A stretch of 64,000 nt of DNA from Owenia fusiformis (taxonomy: Eukaryota > Annelida > Polychaeta > Sabellida > Oweniidae): the NCBI GenBank assembly GCA_903813345.2, contig CAIIXF020000004.1, positions 27,901,985-27,965,984 on the forward strand, in the 5' to 3' direction. Below are positions 51,515 through 62,672 of the stretch, piece by piece (position 1 is the stretch's first letter; each line of letters begins with the position of its first letter). The translations under genes and the position numbers were made by a program. A model generated the notes under the pieces. That model made no database searches and was not told the origin of the DNA. It worked only from the letters and a program-made list of their open reading frames with translations.

Positions 51515-51627
51515 TAAGAAGTGGACTAACTTGTCCTCAAGAACAAGGGAAGAGGCAGCCAGGCATGAGTTTCAAGCCTTCCGCACTGACACTCCTACAA
51601 AGAAGGGTATTGTCTCTGCAAACTGAC
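51515..51627 (+). CDS. Candidate terminal exon, gene unknown
   Basis: After an acceptor-like aatcttttcag the frame reads KKWTNLSSRTREEAARHEFQ, AFRTDTPTKKGIVSAN and stops. Highly charged and protein-like; too short to place in a family. It lies 0.9 kb before the first kinase fragment. Confidence 0.3.
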
Positions 51628-52454
51628 ACCAAAATCGGTGGCAATGCAAGGGCCATAGACTCTGGAATGGTATGTATGCACCTTGCCATATTCTCCCTCA
51701 ATATTCAATTGGGTGAAGCTAAAATGGTCAGCAGTTTCTGAATTGGAACAAGACAAATAGCTTGACCAGATGTTTGGAAATGAGCGGAGGCATCCAACAG
51801 ACGTTAAAGCTTTTCACATGTTTTTCAAGTAAGAAATTCAGAATGCATTTTTTTTGATATTTGCATTGAAGACTGGGAATAAGGAGCCTACATTAACACT
51901 TAAATTAAAAAACAGTGGCTTAATTTGCCGAGTCATCTAACTGAAAGCCCTAAAAATGAAACAATGGTCACACTGGTACACTAATAACAGCTAGATGTTA
52001 CTAAATCTAAAAAAAAATTACTGAGATAGGAAAGAAATAAGAAGTGCTTGTTTATTAGTTATTGCAAATGTACAAACGTTTAAATCAAAGAAATTTAAAA
52101 GAAGAGAGTAAGATGAATGTGGATATATAAAAAGTAAAAGTGCTGCAATAGTACTCCAAGAAATAGATGATATTATAAATGTTACAAATCTTATAGGAGG
52201 AATAGGGTGATCACTAAGTTCTGGGAATTTGCAAAGTAAACGGAGAATGTAATTTTGGGGTTGGATAAAACAGTCTCATTGTCATAAGATGTCACAATGG
52301 ATAATAATTATTGTTACTAAAGCAACATGAAAATCGGTGTAGCGGGTCAAGCAACATTTGAATTCATTTTAATTTTACTTGATTCAAAAGAATGGCTAAT
52401 TCTTAATTCTTTTTAATTGGTGGACATATTTCAATGATTTTTGTATGTTTTCAG

Positions 52455-52710
52455 CAACATTAGGCTTCACTACACCAATGATTTGATGATCTGATCGTGA
52501 AGCCGTAAACCTCCTCCATCTCCAATCCACCACATTCAGCAGTTCATTGCCGTCCCAGTTGCCAACACTCTAATCACAGAATTCGTCCACATGGATTGCA
52601 GCAGAGGCTCCACACTTGAACGCACACTCAAACACATGGATTATTATAAACTTTCAAATCAGGACTTAATTTCACATTGCTTCACAATGACATCATAGGT
52701 CACGCTGAGT
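52455..52710 (+). pseudogene. Protein kinase-like fragment 1 (hinge region only)
   Basis: The frame shows ANTLITEFVHMDCSRGSTLE (hinge and helix D) then jumps to a truncated part of the catalytic loop region (cttcacaatgacatc at 52680) with about 100 bp missing. Shares the upstream block caacattaggcttcactaca with fragment 3. Confidence 0.6.
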
Positions 52711-52857
52711 CACAGCACACTATCTTGGTACATCTATTGGTGCATTGGCGCAACCAATTTAATGTCAATTTGTGAAATGGAGATCAATGCAACAGACTAC
52801 ATTGAAAAGATTAACCATAGCCATGCGTAACCTAGATTTGATTAAAATCAGATGTCT

Positions 52858-53260
52858 TTGATTCGTCCACATAGATTGCAGCAGACACTCCACACTTGAA
52901 TGCATACTCAACCAACAGGATTATTATAAAATCTCAAATCAGGACTTCATTTCACAGTGCCTCTGTTTATCATCCGTATTATTATTCCAAAGAATTGCTT
53001 CACAATGACATCAAAGTGAACAATTATTGCCTCACCACTAAAACAGAAGGGAAACTCATCGATTTTGGCCTATCCTCCTCACTCACAGCACCTCTTGTCT
53101 TTGAGAATGGAATGTAAGCAGGATGGCCTTAGATAGCACCCAAAGTTCAGGAAGGAACACCAGCATCTGTCCAAAGTGATCTGTATGCACTTGGGAATTT
53201 GTTTAAGGACATCCGTGACAGGACCTCTGTAAAAGGCCTATCATACATCAGTAATAGATT
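52858..53260 (+). pseudogene. Protein kinase-like fragment 2 (C-lobe)
   Basis: LLHNDIKVNNYCL (catalytic loop, HND in place of HRD) and KLIDFGLSSSLT (DFG intact) are followed by an in-frame stop, then IAPKVQEGTPASVQSDLYAL with a tryptophan-to-stop change just before it. N-lobe absent. The 3' end shares a tail (tttctgaataaacctattaa) with fragments 3 and 4. Confidence 0.7.
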
Positions 53261-53484
53261 TACATGTTATACACTGTACTTTTTTCTGAATAAACCTATT
53301 AACTCTAATTAAGTATTGTTTTTTTGTTACTTATGGACCACCCTGTATATATACTATAGACTATGGTAGTAGGAATGAATTTAGCATTTCCATGTGAAGC
53401 CAATGGAAGGCTTAAACTGCCCATACTACTTTTGAAGAATCGAGGTTCACACAAGTTGCTAATGTCCCATATTCACCAGATAAA

Positions 53485-54115
53485 GCAACATTAGGCTTCA
53501 CTACACCAATGATCTGATCGTGAAGCCGTAAACCTCCTCCATATCGGATCCACCACATTCAGCAGTTCTATGCCGTCCCCGTTGCCAACACTTTAATCAC
53601 AGAATTCGTCCACATGGATTGCAGCAGACGCGCCACACTTGAACGCGCACTCAACCACCAGGATTATTATAAACTCTCAAATCAGGACTTTATTTTACAG
53701 TGCCTTTGTTTATTATCCGCATTATACAATATCAATTCCAGAGGATCGCTTCACAATGACATCAAAGTGAACAACTATTGTCTCGCCATTAAAACAGAAG
53801 GGAAACTCATCGATTTTGACCTATCCTCCTCACTCACAGCACCTCTTGTCTTCGAGAATGGAATGTCAGAAGGACGGCCTTAGATAGCACCTGAAGTTCA
53901 GGAAGGAACACCAGCATCTGTCCCAAGTGATCTGTATTCACTCGGGAATTTATTTAAGGACATCTGTGACAGGACCTCTGTAAAAGGCCTTTCATACATC
54001 ATCTCACTGCTGCTGACGAGATCCTCAGAGGTACGCCCTTCCATCTTCCATGTGATTGACCATTTGAAGGACTCCCATTCCTCCCAGTACTGTTGGACTT
54101 TGTCATCATAAAGTG
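53485..54115 (+). pseudogene. Protein kinase-like fragment 3 (most complete)
   Basis: The frame at 53614-53883 holds ALYNINSRGSLHNDIKVNNY and LIDFDLSSSLTAPLVFENGM; DFG is changed to DFD and a stop replaces the Trp before IAPEVQEG. Beyond the stop the frame continues as SDLYSLGNLFKDICDRTSVK and ..SSEVRPSIFHVIDHLKDS to the end of the C-lobe. The N-lobe with the glycine loop and lysine is missing from all copies here, so the parent probably has separate 5' exons. Confidence 0.7.
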
Positions 54116-54251
54116 TCTATATTAGTTGTAAATGTATTGTTCAGTAATATATTTACATGTACTTGTAGATATGTATATAATATGTAAATGTTTTTTTTTC
54201 TGAATAAAACTATTAACTCTAATCAAGTATTGTTTTTTTTGTTATACACAG

Positions 54252-54418
54252 GAAGTCTTGGAGACCCTTTTCCACCGAGGGAATTCGACGGCCGACGAGT
54301 ATACCATTTCGGGGAGTGGGTATTGGTAGTGCCAAATTACAGGGAGATAAGGAGAATGGAAGTCAAACTAGTGTACTATGACCCCACCACTAGGAGGGAG
54401 CATGTGGATTTGTATTGA
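54252..54418 (+). pseudogene. Short coding module (FPPREFDG..EVKLVYYDPTT), copy 1
   Basis: After the acceptor tatacacag the frame reads DPFPPREFDGRRVYHFGEWV, then EVKLVYYDPTTRREHVDLY and stop. Recurs at 57062 and 57925. It looks like part of a DNA- or protein-processing domain of a mobile-element protein, but I do not recognise it. Confidence 0.45.
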
Positions 54419-54961
54419 GACATAATTTATAAAAATAGCAATATGAGTAATGGACTTTAAAAATAACAAGGGAGGTAAAATGAAAAAATCCACAGGTGTA
54501 TACAACAAGAGGTTTGCATGCCCTTTCTGCAGGAGAAAATATATATATCAAATCAAAGCATGAAAAAGAATCAGATGTGATAAAACTAAGACACAATGAG
54601 TCAAGAGGAAAGCAGAAGTTCTATAACTATTCTGAGAAGTAGAGGTGCTCATATGCACAACCAGCATGTGCTTGAACACGGTAAAGGTTAACTCATTTTC
54701 ATGAGAAGGAGCTCCAATGGAGTGTTCAAGTTAAGTAAAGGTAAATAAATCAATTTCTCCCATGTTTCATACAGGAGCCTCCATTTACTAAACTTTACCA
54801 AACTTATTCCTCGTCATCTACTTGATTTGAAAACCATTTTTCCCCATAGCACATTAAATAACTTTGAAGCAAGTGCTTTTGTATGTAACATTTCTGGAAA
54901 ATCATTATCTAATATTGCATTTGAGGAAGCCAATGAATCCAAAATCAATAAAAAATGAAAA

Positions 54962-55522
54962 ATGGCACTTAACAGTATAAGTAATTCTTCCCTTACATTT
55001 CTTGTCCATTCACTTCAATATAAATCTCAAGCAATTAATAGTTTAACTTCTTCATTGGATATTTCTTTAGCAAGTGATTGTAAACTTAACAGTATAAGTA
55101 ATTCTTCCCTTACATTTCTTGTCCATTCACTTCAATATAAATCTCAAGCAATTAATAGTTTAACTTCTTCATTGGATATTTCTTTAGCAAGTGATTGTAA
55201 ACTTAACAGTATAAGTAATTCTTCCCTTACATTTCTTGTCCATTCACTTCAATATAAATCTCAAGCAATTAATAGTTTAACTTCTTCATTGGATATTTCT
55301 TTAGCAAGTGATTGTAAACTTAACAGTATAAGTAATTCTTCCCTTACATTTCTTGTCCATTCACTTCAATATAAATCTCAAGCAATTAATAGTTTAACTT
55401 CTTCATTGGATATTTCTTTAGCAAGTGATTGTAAACACCTCGGTGCTTCATTTTTTAAAACTTGTGAAATTATGTTATCTTATACATCAATATGCTTTCA
55501 TCTTGCTCAGACCTTAGATTAA
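54962..55522 (+). repeat. Perfect 4 x 117 bp tandem repeat with open frame
   Basis: The 117-bp unit (39 codons, LNSISNSSLTFLVHSLQYKS...SLDISLASDCK) occurs four times with no visible difference, 54966-55433. The frame from 54962 stays open for 186 codons and ends HLGASFFKTCEIMLSYTSIC..TLD. Because 117 is a multiple of 3, the open frame follows from one open unit. There is no strong start context; coding is possible but unproven. Confidence 0.8.
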
Positions 55523-56429
55523 AGATGTATATTTGTAAGGAAATGCAGATTGGTGACCATGGTTTTGGCTACAATGCTGTGATGTACCTAATGAATGGAC
55601 TTATGGACCAAGGATACTGTGTCTATTATGTATGTTGAGCTGGCAAATGCTCTGTTTGATCATAAGACGGTCAGTTAGAACAGTGAGATCAAATAGATCC
55701 ATGTGGGGCAAATGTTGGCAGCCAGCAAACGTGGTTTGGAAAAGGAAAAGAGCATAAGCCCCTTGGCATGGGAGAAATATTGCCAGAATGTGTTGTGTCA
55801 TAACGGTAAATAATTCATATTGTCCTTCTTATACTAATGAAGTGTAATATCAACCTTGCAATACAATTTATGTTATAAAAGCTATGCTTTCAGCATTGCT
55901 TAACTGCTTTATGTATGTGTATATTGCCCCATGATGTACCAGAGGAGGTGGGATCTGAAGTCACACCTGTGTAGTCCCCATTACTTTACCCCTGCAGAAG
56001 TATATACGCAAGTGAACTACAAAAAAACTAAAACTAACACTTAAAACTGCAAAACTTTCAAATAGTTAATGAAAGTGACGGAGAAGATGATGGTATGCCT
56101 TTCAAAGTCTCATAATCAACTAATCTCACTAGAGGCAATCTGCGGAGGTTCAATTTTTTGGTTAGGTTTTTGGCGCAAACGCTTCAATTGAGCAATCTAA
56201 TTGGCTCAAATTATAATCATGTATGCAAAGTTTATAATTTAAAGGTGAAATAAAGAGCATAGAGGAAATCTGGGACTCTGGGACACTGTCCAAACTTACT
56301 TATAGTAGCACCAATCAAAGTCTCTCATCTGCCCAATGAGCAGGTCACATGACAAAATGTGCTTGCACCAGATTTTTGAGCTCAAATAATATAAAAATTA
56401 GACACTTACAACTTCAGTTCACATTCATG

Positions 56430-57245
56430 TCAAATGGCTGGGACAAAAACAACAAAGAGAAAATATACTGAAGTAGTTACAGACATGGAAAACATAGACC
56501 CTGTAAGGTACCCTTGCCTGTACTGTTACAAGAGTAGTACTGTGACAAGAGTAGGACCCTCAAGAGACGCTTGATTGACTTTCAAGCATATTGGATTACT
56601 TCTGATGATTACTCTGACGTAATGGAATGTATTGAGGGTGGGGTCTACGGATCTCAGATAATGACATGGAGGTAAAGTAATCAAACTCTTCCCTTGGCGA
56701 CGCTTAATCACAAGGAGGAGTGCTCAATAAGCCTCTTAGAAATGGAGGAGGAATGTGCATCGCATGTAGAAGAAGTACCCGAGAACAATGGTGCATCTAC
56801 GTCAAATGCACCCATATATACCTCAACAAGCAAAGTTGACAGTTGCAACGTCAGCACCTATGGTCCCTCATACTCCCACATTGGATAGTATTCCAGATTG
56901 TAATAAACAATTTGTGCGTACAACTTCTCACACGCCAGTTCCTACACCAGTAATAACCACTAGGCAGCCAATACATGCACCCCATTACAACACATGGCCT
57001 AGCGTCATCCAAGAACCATCCAATCTAGAACAAGTTACTGAAAATGTAATTGCGTAACAGACCCCGTTCCACCAAAGGAATTGGACGGCCAGCGAGTATA
57101 CCGAGCAGGTATTGGTAGCGCCAAATCACTGGGAGCTAAGGCGAATGGAAGTCAAACTAGTGTATTATGACCCCACTACTAGAAGGGAGCATGTGGATTT
57201 CCTGGTATCAACGATGCGATCAAAATTTCTTATAGAACTTTGTTG
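56430..57245 (+). pseudogene. Decayed gene with KLVYYDPTT module, copy 2
   Basis: Pieces in successive frames: MAGTKTTKRKYTEVVTDMEN with CLYCYKSSTVTR (a possible CxxC half-finger) at 56434-56570, then EECSISLLEMEEECASHVEE at 56694-56888, then VLVAPNHWELRRMEVKLVYY and STMRSKFLIELC with stop at 57245. Frame changes and stops between them show decay or unrecognised introns. Confidence 0.45.
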
Positions 57246-57593
57246 AACATTATAATATAACACCAAGGATTACTTAAAATTATTAATGGGACTTTTAACA
57301 CAGGTCGTTAGGGTCCTGCATTAACAATTTTAAAACTGGTCGTACAAGTCCTGCAACTCTTACTTGACATATTCGGAACGTGCCATATCCCAACTTATTA
57401 AATAATCAGTAACTTTAATGACATTTTCAAACGAGACATTTTGAATTTAAGTGGATGATGATGTTAGAAAATGTGTATATTTGTAATGACCAAGAAGTGA
57501 CCAAGAAGAATTTGTAATGACCAAGAAATTTGACTAGGCCATCCTGGCAGCGAGCATGGATTAAAATCAAGCCTCTTCATTTTTTTTCTAACA
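56584..57593 (+). repeat. Segmental duplication, unit 1 (second unit 57594-58390)
   Basis: Starts catattggattacttctgat and is about 95% alike to unit 2 over both ends. Unit 2 lacks about 150 bp corresponding to 56915-57105. Both end with aatttgactaggccatcctg-type sequence and an aagcctcttcatttttttc tract. Confidence 0.8.
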
Positions 57594-58390
57594 TATTGGA
57601 TTACTGCTGATGATTACACTGACGCAATGGAATGTATTGAGGGTGGGGTCTTCGGATCTCAGATAATGACATGGAGATAAAGTAATCCAATTATAACTCT
57701 TGCTTGGCGACGCTTAATCACAAGAAGGAGTGCTCGATAAGCCTCCTAGAAATGGAGGAGGAATGTGCATATCATTTAGAAGAAGTACCTGAGGACAATG
57801 GTGCATCTACGTCGAATGCACCCATAACATCTCAACAAGCTAAGTTGACAGCTGCAACGTCAGCACCTATGGTCCCTAATACTGCCACATTGGATAGTAT
57901 TCCAGATTGTAATAAACAATTAGCGCCAAATCACTGGGAGCTAAGGGGAATGGAAGTCAAACTCGTGTACTATGACCCCACCACTAGAACGGAGCATGTG
58001 GATTTCCGTATATCAACGATGCGATCAAAATTTCTTATAGAACTTTGTTGAACATTATAATATAACACCAATGATTACTTTAAAATTATTAATGGGACTT
58101 TTAACACAGGTCGTTAGGGTCCTGCATTAACAATTTTAAAACTGGTCGTACGAGTCCTGCAACTCTTACTTGACATATTCGGAACGTGCCATATCCCAAC
58201 TTATTAAATAATCAGTAACTTTAATGACATTTTCAAACGAGACATTTGGAATTTAAGTGGATGATGATGTTAGAAAATGTGTATATTTGTAATGACCAAG
58301 AAGAATTTGTAATGACCAAGAAATTTGACTGGGCCATACTGGCAGCGAGCATGGATTAAAATCAAGCCTCTTCATTTTTTTTCTAAGAAA
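57594..58390 (+). repeat. Segmental duplication, unit 2
   Basis: Begins acatattggattactgctga and ends near 58390. See unit 1 for the alignment. The differences are single-base changes plus one deletion. Confidence 0.8.
57704..58051 (+). CDS. KLVYYDPTT-module ORF, copy 3 (115 codons)
   Basis: MATLNHKKECSISLLEMEEE to ..STMRSKFLIELC stop. The 150-bp deletion relative to copy 2 happens to join the acidic N-terminal part to the APNHWELRGMEVKLVYYDPT module in one frame, so this is the only copy with an uninterrupted reading. Function unknown; probably a relic. Confidence 0.4.
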   Translation: MATLNHKKECSISLLEMEEECAYHLEEVPEDNGASTSNAPITSQQAKLTAATSAPMVPNTATLDSIPDCNKQLAPNHWELRGMEVKLVYYDPTTRTEHVDFRISTMRSKFLIELC

Positions 58391-58721
58391 GATGCAACTA
58401 ACTTTCCAATGGTCTGACAACAAAAACTGTCCCAAGTTATTATATTACCATTCAGTTAATGCTCAATCTTTTTACAGGAAATAGAGAAGACTCTTTAAAC
58501 CATTATAAGTGTATCGAACTATCCAGAAGAGATTATGAAATTGTTGAACAACTGTTCAAAAAAGGCAGACAAAGATGAAAAATTAATTTCAGCAAGAGAA
58601 AGTTTACATTTAATTGAAAATTTTGAAGCCTATAACACCGCAACCTTTGAAGAATTATGCTACATATATTGATTTATTATGCTTTATTCTCTAAATTTCA
58701 AGGGTCCTTTAATAAAACCTT

Positions 58722-59135
58722 TTGAACACACCGCCAATGCCAACATTCTAATCACAGAATTCGTCCACATGGATTGCAGCAGACGTTCCACACTTGAACG
58801 CGTACTCAACCACCAGGATTATTATAAACTCTCAAATCAGGACTTTATTTCATAGTGCCTCTGTTTATCATCCTCATTATACAATATCCATTCCAGAGGA
58901 TTGCTTCACAATGACATCAAAGTGAACAACTAATGCCTCGCCACCATAACAGAAGGGAAACTCATCAATTTGGGCCTATCCTCCTCACTCACAGCAACTC
59001 TTGTTTTCGAGAATGGAATGTCAGCAAGACGGCCTTGGATAGCACCCGAAATTCAGGAAGGAACACCAGCATCCATTCAAAGAGATCTGTATTTACTTGG
59101 GAATTTGTTTAAGGACATCTTTGATCATACATAAG
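58722..59135 (+). pseudogene. Protein kinase-like fragment 4
   Basis: Same region as fragments 2 and 3: LITEFVHMDCSRRSTLERVL, LHNDIKVNN then a stop, KLINLGLSS (DFG lost), but here the Trp is intact (RPWIAPEIQEGTPASIQ). Ends early at IFDHT. The different lesions in each copy mean they decayed independently. Confidence 0.65.
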
Positions 59136-60144
59136 TAATAAATTTACATGTACACTGTACTTTATAATATGTTAATGTTTTTTTCTGAATAAACCTATAA
59201 ACTAAGTATTGTTTTTTGTTATATATATACTATAGACTATGGTAGTAGGAATGAATTTAGCAAGCCAATGGAAGGCTTAGGTTACTAGTTATGCATTTGT
59301 AATTTAATGTAATATCCCCTGCCAACATTATTCTCATGAAAGGTCATAAAACATAAATTGAATTAAAAACAGTTAGCATAAGGTATCCAGGAAAAAAGTT
59401 AACAGCTTGGTCACTTTTTCATTCTTACTTTCTTCATTTGCACCTTCATGGATTTTCTCAGAACATTTCATATAATAACTAGTCATATTTATTTAATATC
59501 ACATTTGATATAAGGTTTGTTAATATGATGACTCGAGATAACAACCATCATTTGGAATTAATTTAATTGGGAAATTGAGCAAGATGAGAAAATTTGAAAT
59601 TAATCAATCTGCATATTCACTGAAAAAGATAATATAATTTTAGAGGATTTAAATATTCTATATACTACTACTGTACTTATGAATACTATTTTCAGGTCTT
59701 GAACAATCTGAGGTCTATCCAGGTGTTGAAGGTTATGACACTTGTAATATCAAATCCAGATGTTGAGGAAATATTGAAGAAAAAAAATTGTAAGTGTATA
59801 CCTTTAAAAAAGGAAATATTTAAATACCAGACTAGTTGCTATATAGCCCTTATACATGCCAGAAAAACCATTGAGATTTTTTAAAGCTTGTAACTTCGCT
59901 GCCTTATATACACATAGAAGACTATTTAGCAATTCATTTAGTGTTTTCATTATACACCATTCAAATCTGCGTCAGCCCCTCTTGTCTTTTTCCAACTCAA
60001 TTGTTGGAATTACACCAGACAAATCTCCAAAATGCCTTAGTGGAAGCTTTTTTAAAAATCACCTTCCTGATTACACCATCGTTTTCTAAAGGGCTTTGGG
60101 TATTTTATTTATTATTACACCTGTCATTTTGTGATTGTTTGCAG
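59136..60144. other. Shared kinase-copy tail, then mostly unassigned sequence
   Basis: 59180-59275 repeats the tail of fragment 2 (tactatagactatggtagta). An acceptor/donor-bounded block at 59697-59790 (tttcag to gtaagt) encodes NLRSIQVLKVMTLVISNPDV in one frame and could be an exon. The rest holds nothing recognised. Confidence 0.35.
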
Positions 60145-60272
60145 GACAAGAGGTGTCAATGTTGATGACTGTATCCTGCTGAATCCAGTGATCACTGAGA
60201 GTGGGCATCAGAAGGCAAATAAGACCATTTACAAGGGGAAAACATTCACAGGTGTCATGGCTCCTAAATATA

Positions 60273-61339
60273 CCAGGTCGTTCAATAAGTTCCCGGAAAA
60301 ACGCTCTCATTTTATTAGTTTATAATATTTTTCATTGAAATTTTCACAGTATGTGAACAATTTATTTTCAAATCATTGTATTAAATTAATTTGAAAATGT
60401 CTAACTAGTTTTTAAGTTATCCAACATCATGTGATGTCACAAAAGGGTATGCGGGGCACTGTTTAGTATTACGGTTTGGATCATTAAATCTAAACGTTTT
60501 AGTCACATTTTTACGATATATTTAACACCCTTTGATGTCTTTGTATGCTTGTTAGATTATATGTTCACATAGTCCCCCACTGTCATCTACATTAAATGCT
60601 CAAAATATGAACCATCGTATTGAATACATAGCCTCTGTCTCTGAACCCATTGCTTGTATTGGTCACAGAACCCAGCTGGAAACGTCTCCTTTAGTGCATT
60701 CTGAATACCTGCTTTAAGATCATCAACTGAGCCAAAGCGAATCCCCCTCAGAGCTTCATTCAATCTGTTGAAAACAGCAAAATCTAATACTGCCGTATCA
60801 GGTGAATAGGGTGAATATAGTTTCTTTTTTTGATAGATTGCCAATGACACAGAAATGGATAGAGCTTCTTATCTGCAGAATGAGTTATTTTCTGAGCAAA
60901 TCTGCATCCCCTCCTGCAGTAGCCATTTTGGTGTCTGACTAATGACTGATGTCATGCATTAGTTGTGTGATGTCATGCAAATATGTATTATGTCATCAAT
61001 TCCAAGAATTTTTGCATCTTGTACAGCAGTAATATGATGTCACATAGTTACCATGGCAACAGGACTGTTTATTCAGTTGAAATAAAACAAATACAAAAAA
61101 TGTGAAGATATGATGAATAAATTGAAAATTGTGTAATTTTAACGTCAAAATAGTGCCCCGCATAACCTTTTATGACGTCACGTTATCAAGGATAAGTTAA
61201 TAAATATGAAATATTGTATACAAATATTTCTATTCATAAATTCTAAATATATTTTACACATACTGTGAAAATTTCAATAAAAAATACTACAAACTAACAA
61301 AATGAGAGTGTTTTTCCGGGAACTTATTGAACGACCTGG
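60273..61339 (-). mobile_element. Mariner transposon, internally deleted (1,067 bp)
   Basis: TIRs of about 60 bp beginning CCAGGTCGTTCAATAAGTTC at both ends, flanked by TA duplications (60271-60272, 61340-61341). Shorter than a typical mariner (about 1.3 kb) and missing most of the transposase. Confidence 0.85.
60587..60850 (-). pseudogene. Mariner transposase, C-terminal fragment
   Basis: YSPYSPDTAVLDFAVFNRLN matches the mariner 'hPPYSPDLaP.Df..Fp.l' motif holding the last catalytic aspartate region, followed by LRGIRFGSVDDLKAGIQNAL and a typical end (CIQYDGSYFEHLM). An N-terminal scrap (MATAGGDADLLRK then stop) is upstream near 60920. The first catalytic aspartates and most of the DNA-binding domain are missing. 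Confidence 0.8.
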
Positions 61340-61679
61340 TACAAGAAGGAATGATTCCGTTATTGCATACCGCTTAATGATTTGTAAGTCACCATGAATA
61401 CATATCCAAATATATATGACTAATAAGGAATTATTCAAATTTCCAGTTCAAAGATGATTTGTGAAAAATGTTCATGAACAATTATGAGATTACTTCATAT
61501 ACTTTTATTTATTTATTTTTTTATTTATAAACATATGTTAAAACATAAATATCAGTATCTGCAGATTATTAATTATCACTTAAGTTAAAATCTATTAAAT
61601 ATTTGTTGTTCTAGTATTTCCTGGTATTGTTGTTTTGACCTTGCGTCTTAGTCTTACATCAACTGCTTATTTTACAGAG

Positions 61680-61774
61680 TGTCATATGCAGAAGTTCAGT
61701 ATTTCATCCATATCGATGGGAGAACATATGCATCTATCAAAAAGATGGAGACAGAAATTGATAAGTGGCCTTAA
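61680..61774 (+). CDS. Candidate exon following the mariner-split exon
   Basis: After ttattttacagag the frame reads SYAEVQYFIHIDGRTYASIK KMETE and reaches TAA at 61774. Phase fits the donor at 61383 if the acceptor is the second AG (61679). The stop after only 30 codons may be the real end or decay. Confidence 0.4.
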
Positions 61775-62082
61775 TGAAGTTCCCTCTGCCAAATTCAACT
61801 GAACTCAAAGAAGACAGTCTTCATTACATGAAGAGACTTTGTAAAAGGTATGATAAATGTACATCAGTAATGCATGGAGAGCCAAGGGACCCTAGCTACT
61901 ATACTTATTATGATGATAATGCTCCCAGTATTACCTCATATCTTGTCAAGGATATTACCACTAACAAATTGAAGATGGGTCGACGAAATCAAACTCTCTA
62001 CTCACCTAACAAGGCACCCTTGACTTTGGAGTTTCAGGCAGAATTAAGAATGATTTTGGTGGAATTTATCAATCGACCTTAG
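61765..62082 (+). CDS. Unrecognised ORF (105 codons)
   Basis: Starts MALMKFPLPNSTELKEDSLH and continues with KRLCKRYDKCTSVMHGEPRD and TTNKLKMGRRNQTLYSPNKA before ending ..LVEFINRP. The composition is protein-like. It overlaps the end of the previous exon in another frame, so one of the two boundaries is wrong or the locus is decayed. Confidence 0.35.
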   Translation: MALMKFPLPNSTELKEDSLHYMKRLCKRYDKCTSVMHGEPRDPSYYTYYDDNAPSITSYLVKDITTNKLKMGRRNQTLYSPNKAPLTLEFQAELRMILVEFINRP

Positions 62083-62387
62083 GAGAAATTATGAGATCCA
62101 TAGGATCATTCACCAGATATTTCCCAAATGGGTGTCCCCATCTGTTTGAAGAGTGGTTATAATGAGACAGAAGAGGTGTAGATACCATGATGGACACTAT
62201 GTTGAACAAATATAACCTTTAGATACTGTTAGAAAATAAATAGGACAAAATAATGAAAAATTTAACATTCAAACGAAACTGATCCTTTTGCCCAAATCGC
62301 CAACACACAATTTGATCGAAAATCTAAAAATGTTTGTCAAATGGCTCATCTTGCCATCAGGAGGAAACTGAAGTGAAGAAAGTGTGA

Positions 62388-62672
62388 AATGATCTGCATA
62401 AACAATCGATTCATCAAAGAGCTTCACACAGGAGTTGGAGGATAGAATCCTTTAGACTGGAACCTCTTGAACGAGAAATTCATACAGCCTGCTTTAAATG
62501 GAAAATTTCCACAAATCAGGCAAGAGTCCGACATTTAGTTGTATTTAGATTGTTGCAAGTCATGGCAAGTGTGCCACTTGGGCAACCTGAACACACAATA
62601 CCTGCTCATATACCAGTAATTCACAAGACAGTAGCCACTTTCCAAAAATGCTTACTTAAACAAAAGGGATAG
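62388..62672 (+). pseudogene. Open but startless coding stretch (95 codons)
   Basis: Between stops at 62385 and 62670 one plus frame reads KQSIHQRASHRSWRIESFRL, then LEREIHTACFKWKISTNQAR and ASVPLGQPEHTIPAHIPVIH. It is not preceded by an ATG. The sequence is clearly protein-like, probably part of the same decayed gene as the ORF at 61765. No family recognised. Confidence 0.4.

Larger units (their letters stand above)
60145..61383 (+). pseudogene. Coding exon interrupted by a mariner element
   Basis: An acceptor (gattgtttgcag) opens a frame TRGVNVDDCILLNPVITESG..NKTIYKGKTFTGVMAPKY that stops being protein-like exactly at TA 60271-60272. The frame resumes after the second TA at 61342 (RRNDSVIAYRLMI) and reaches GATTT/gtaagt at 61383. 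The parent exon would be 170 bp. Family uncertain; the FTG..Y.RRNDSV pattern recalls the C-terminal part of CACTA-type transposase-associated proteins of animals, which is a guess. Confidence 0.5.
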
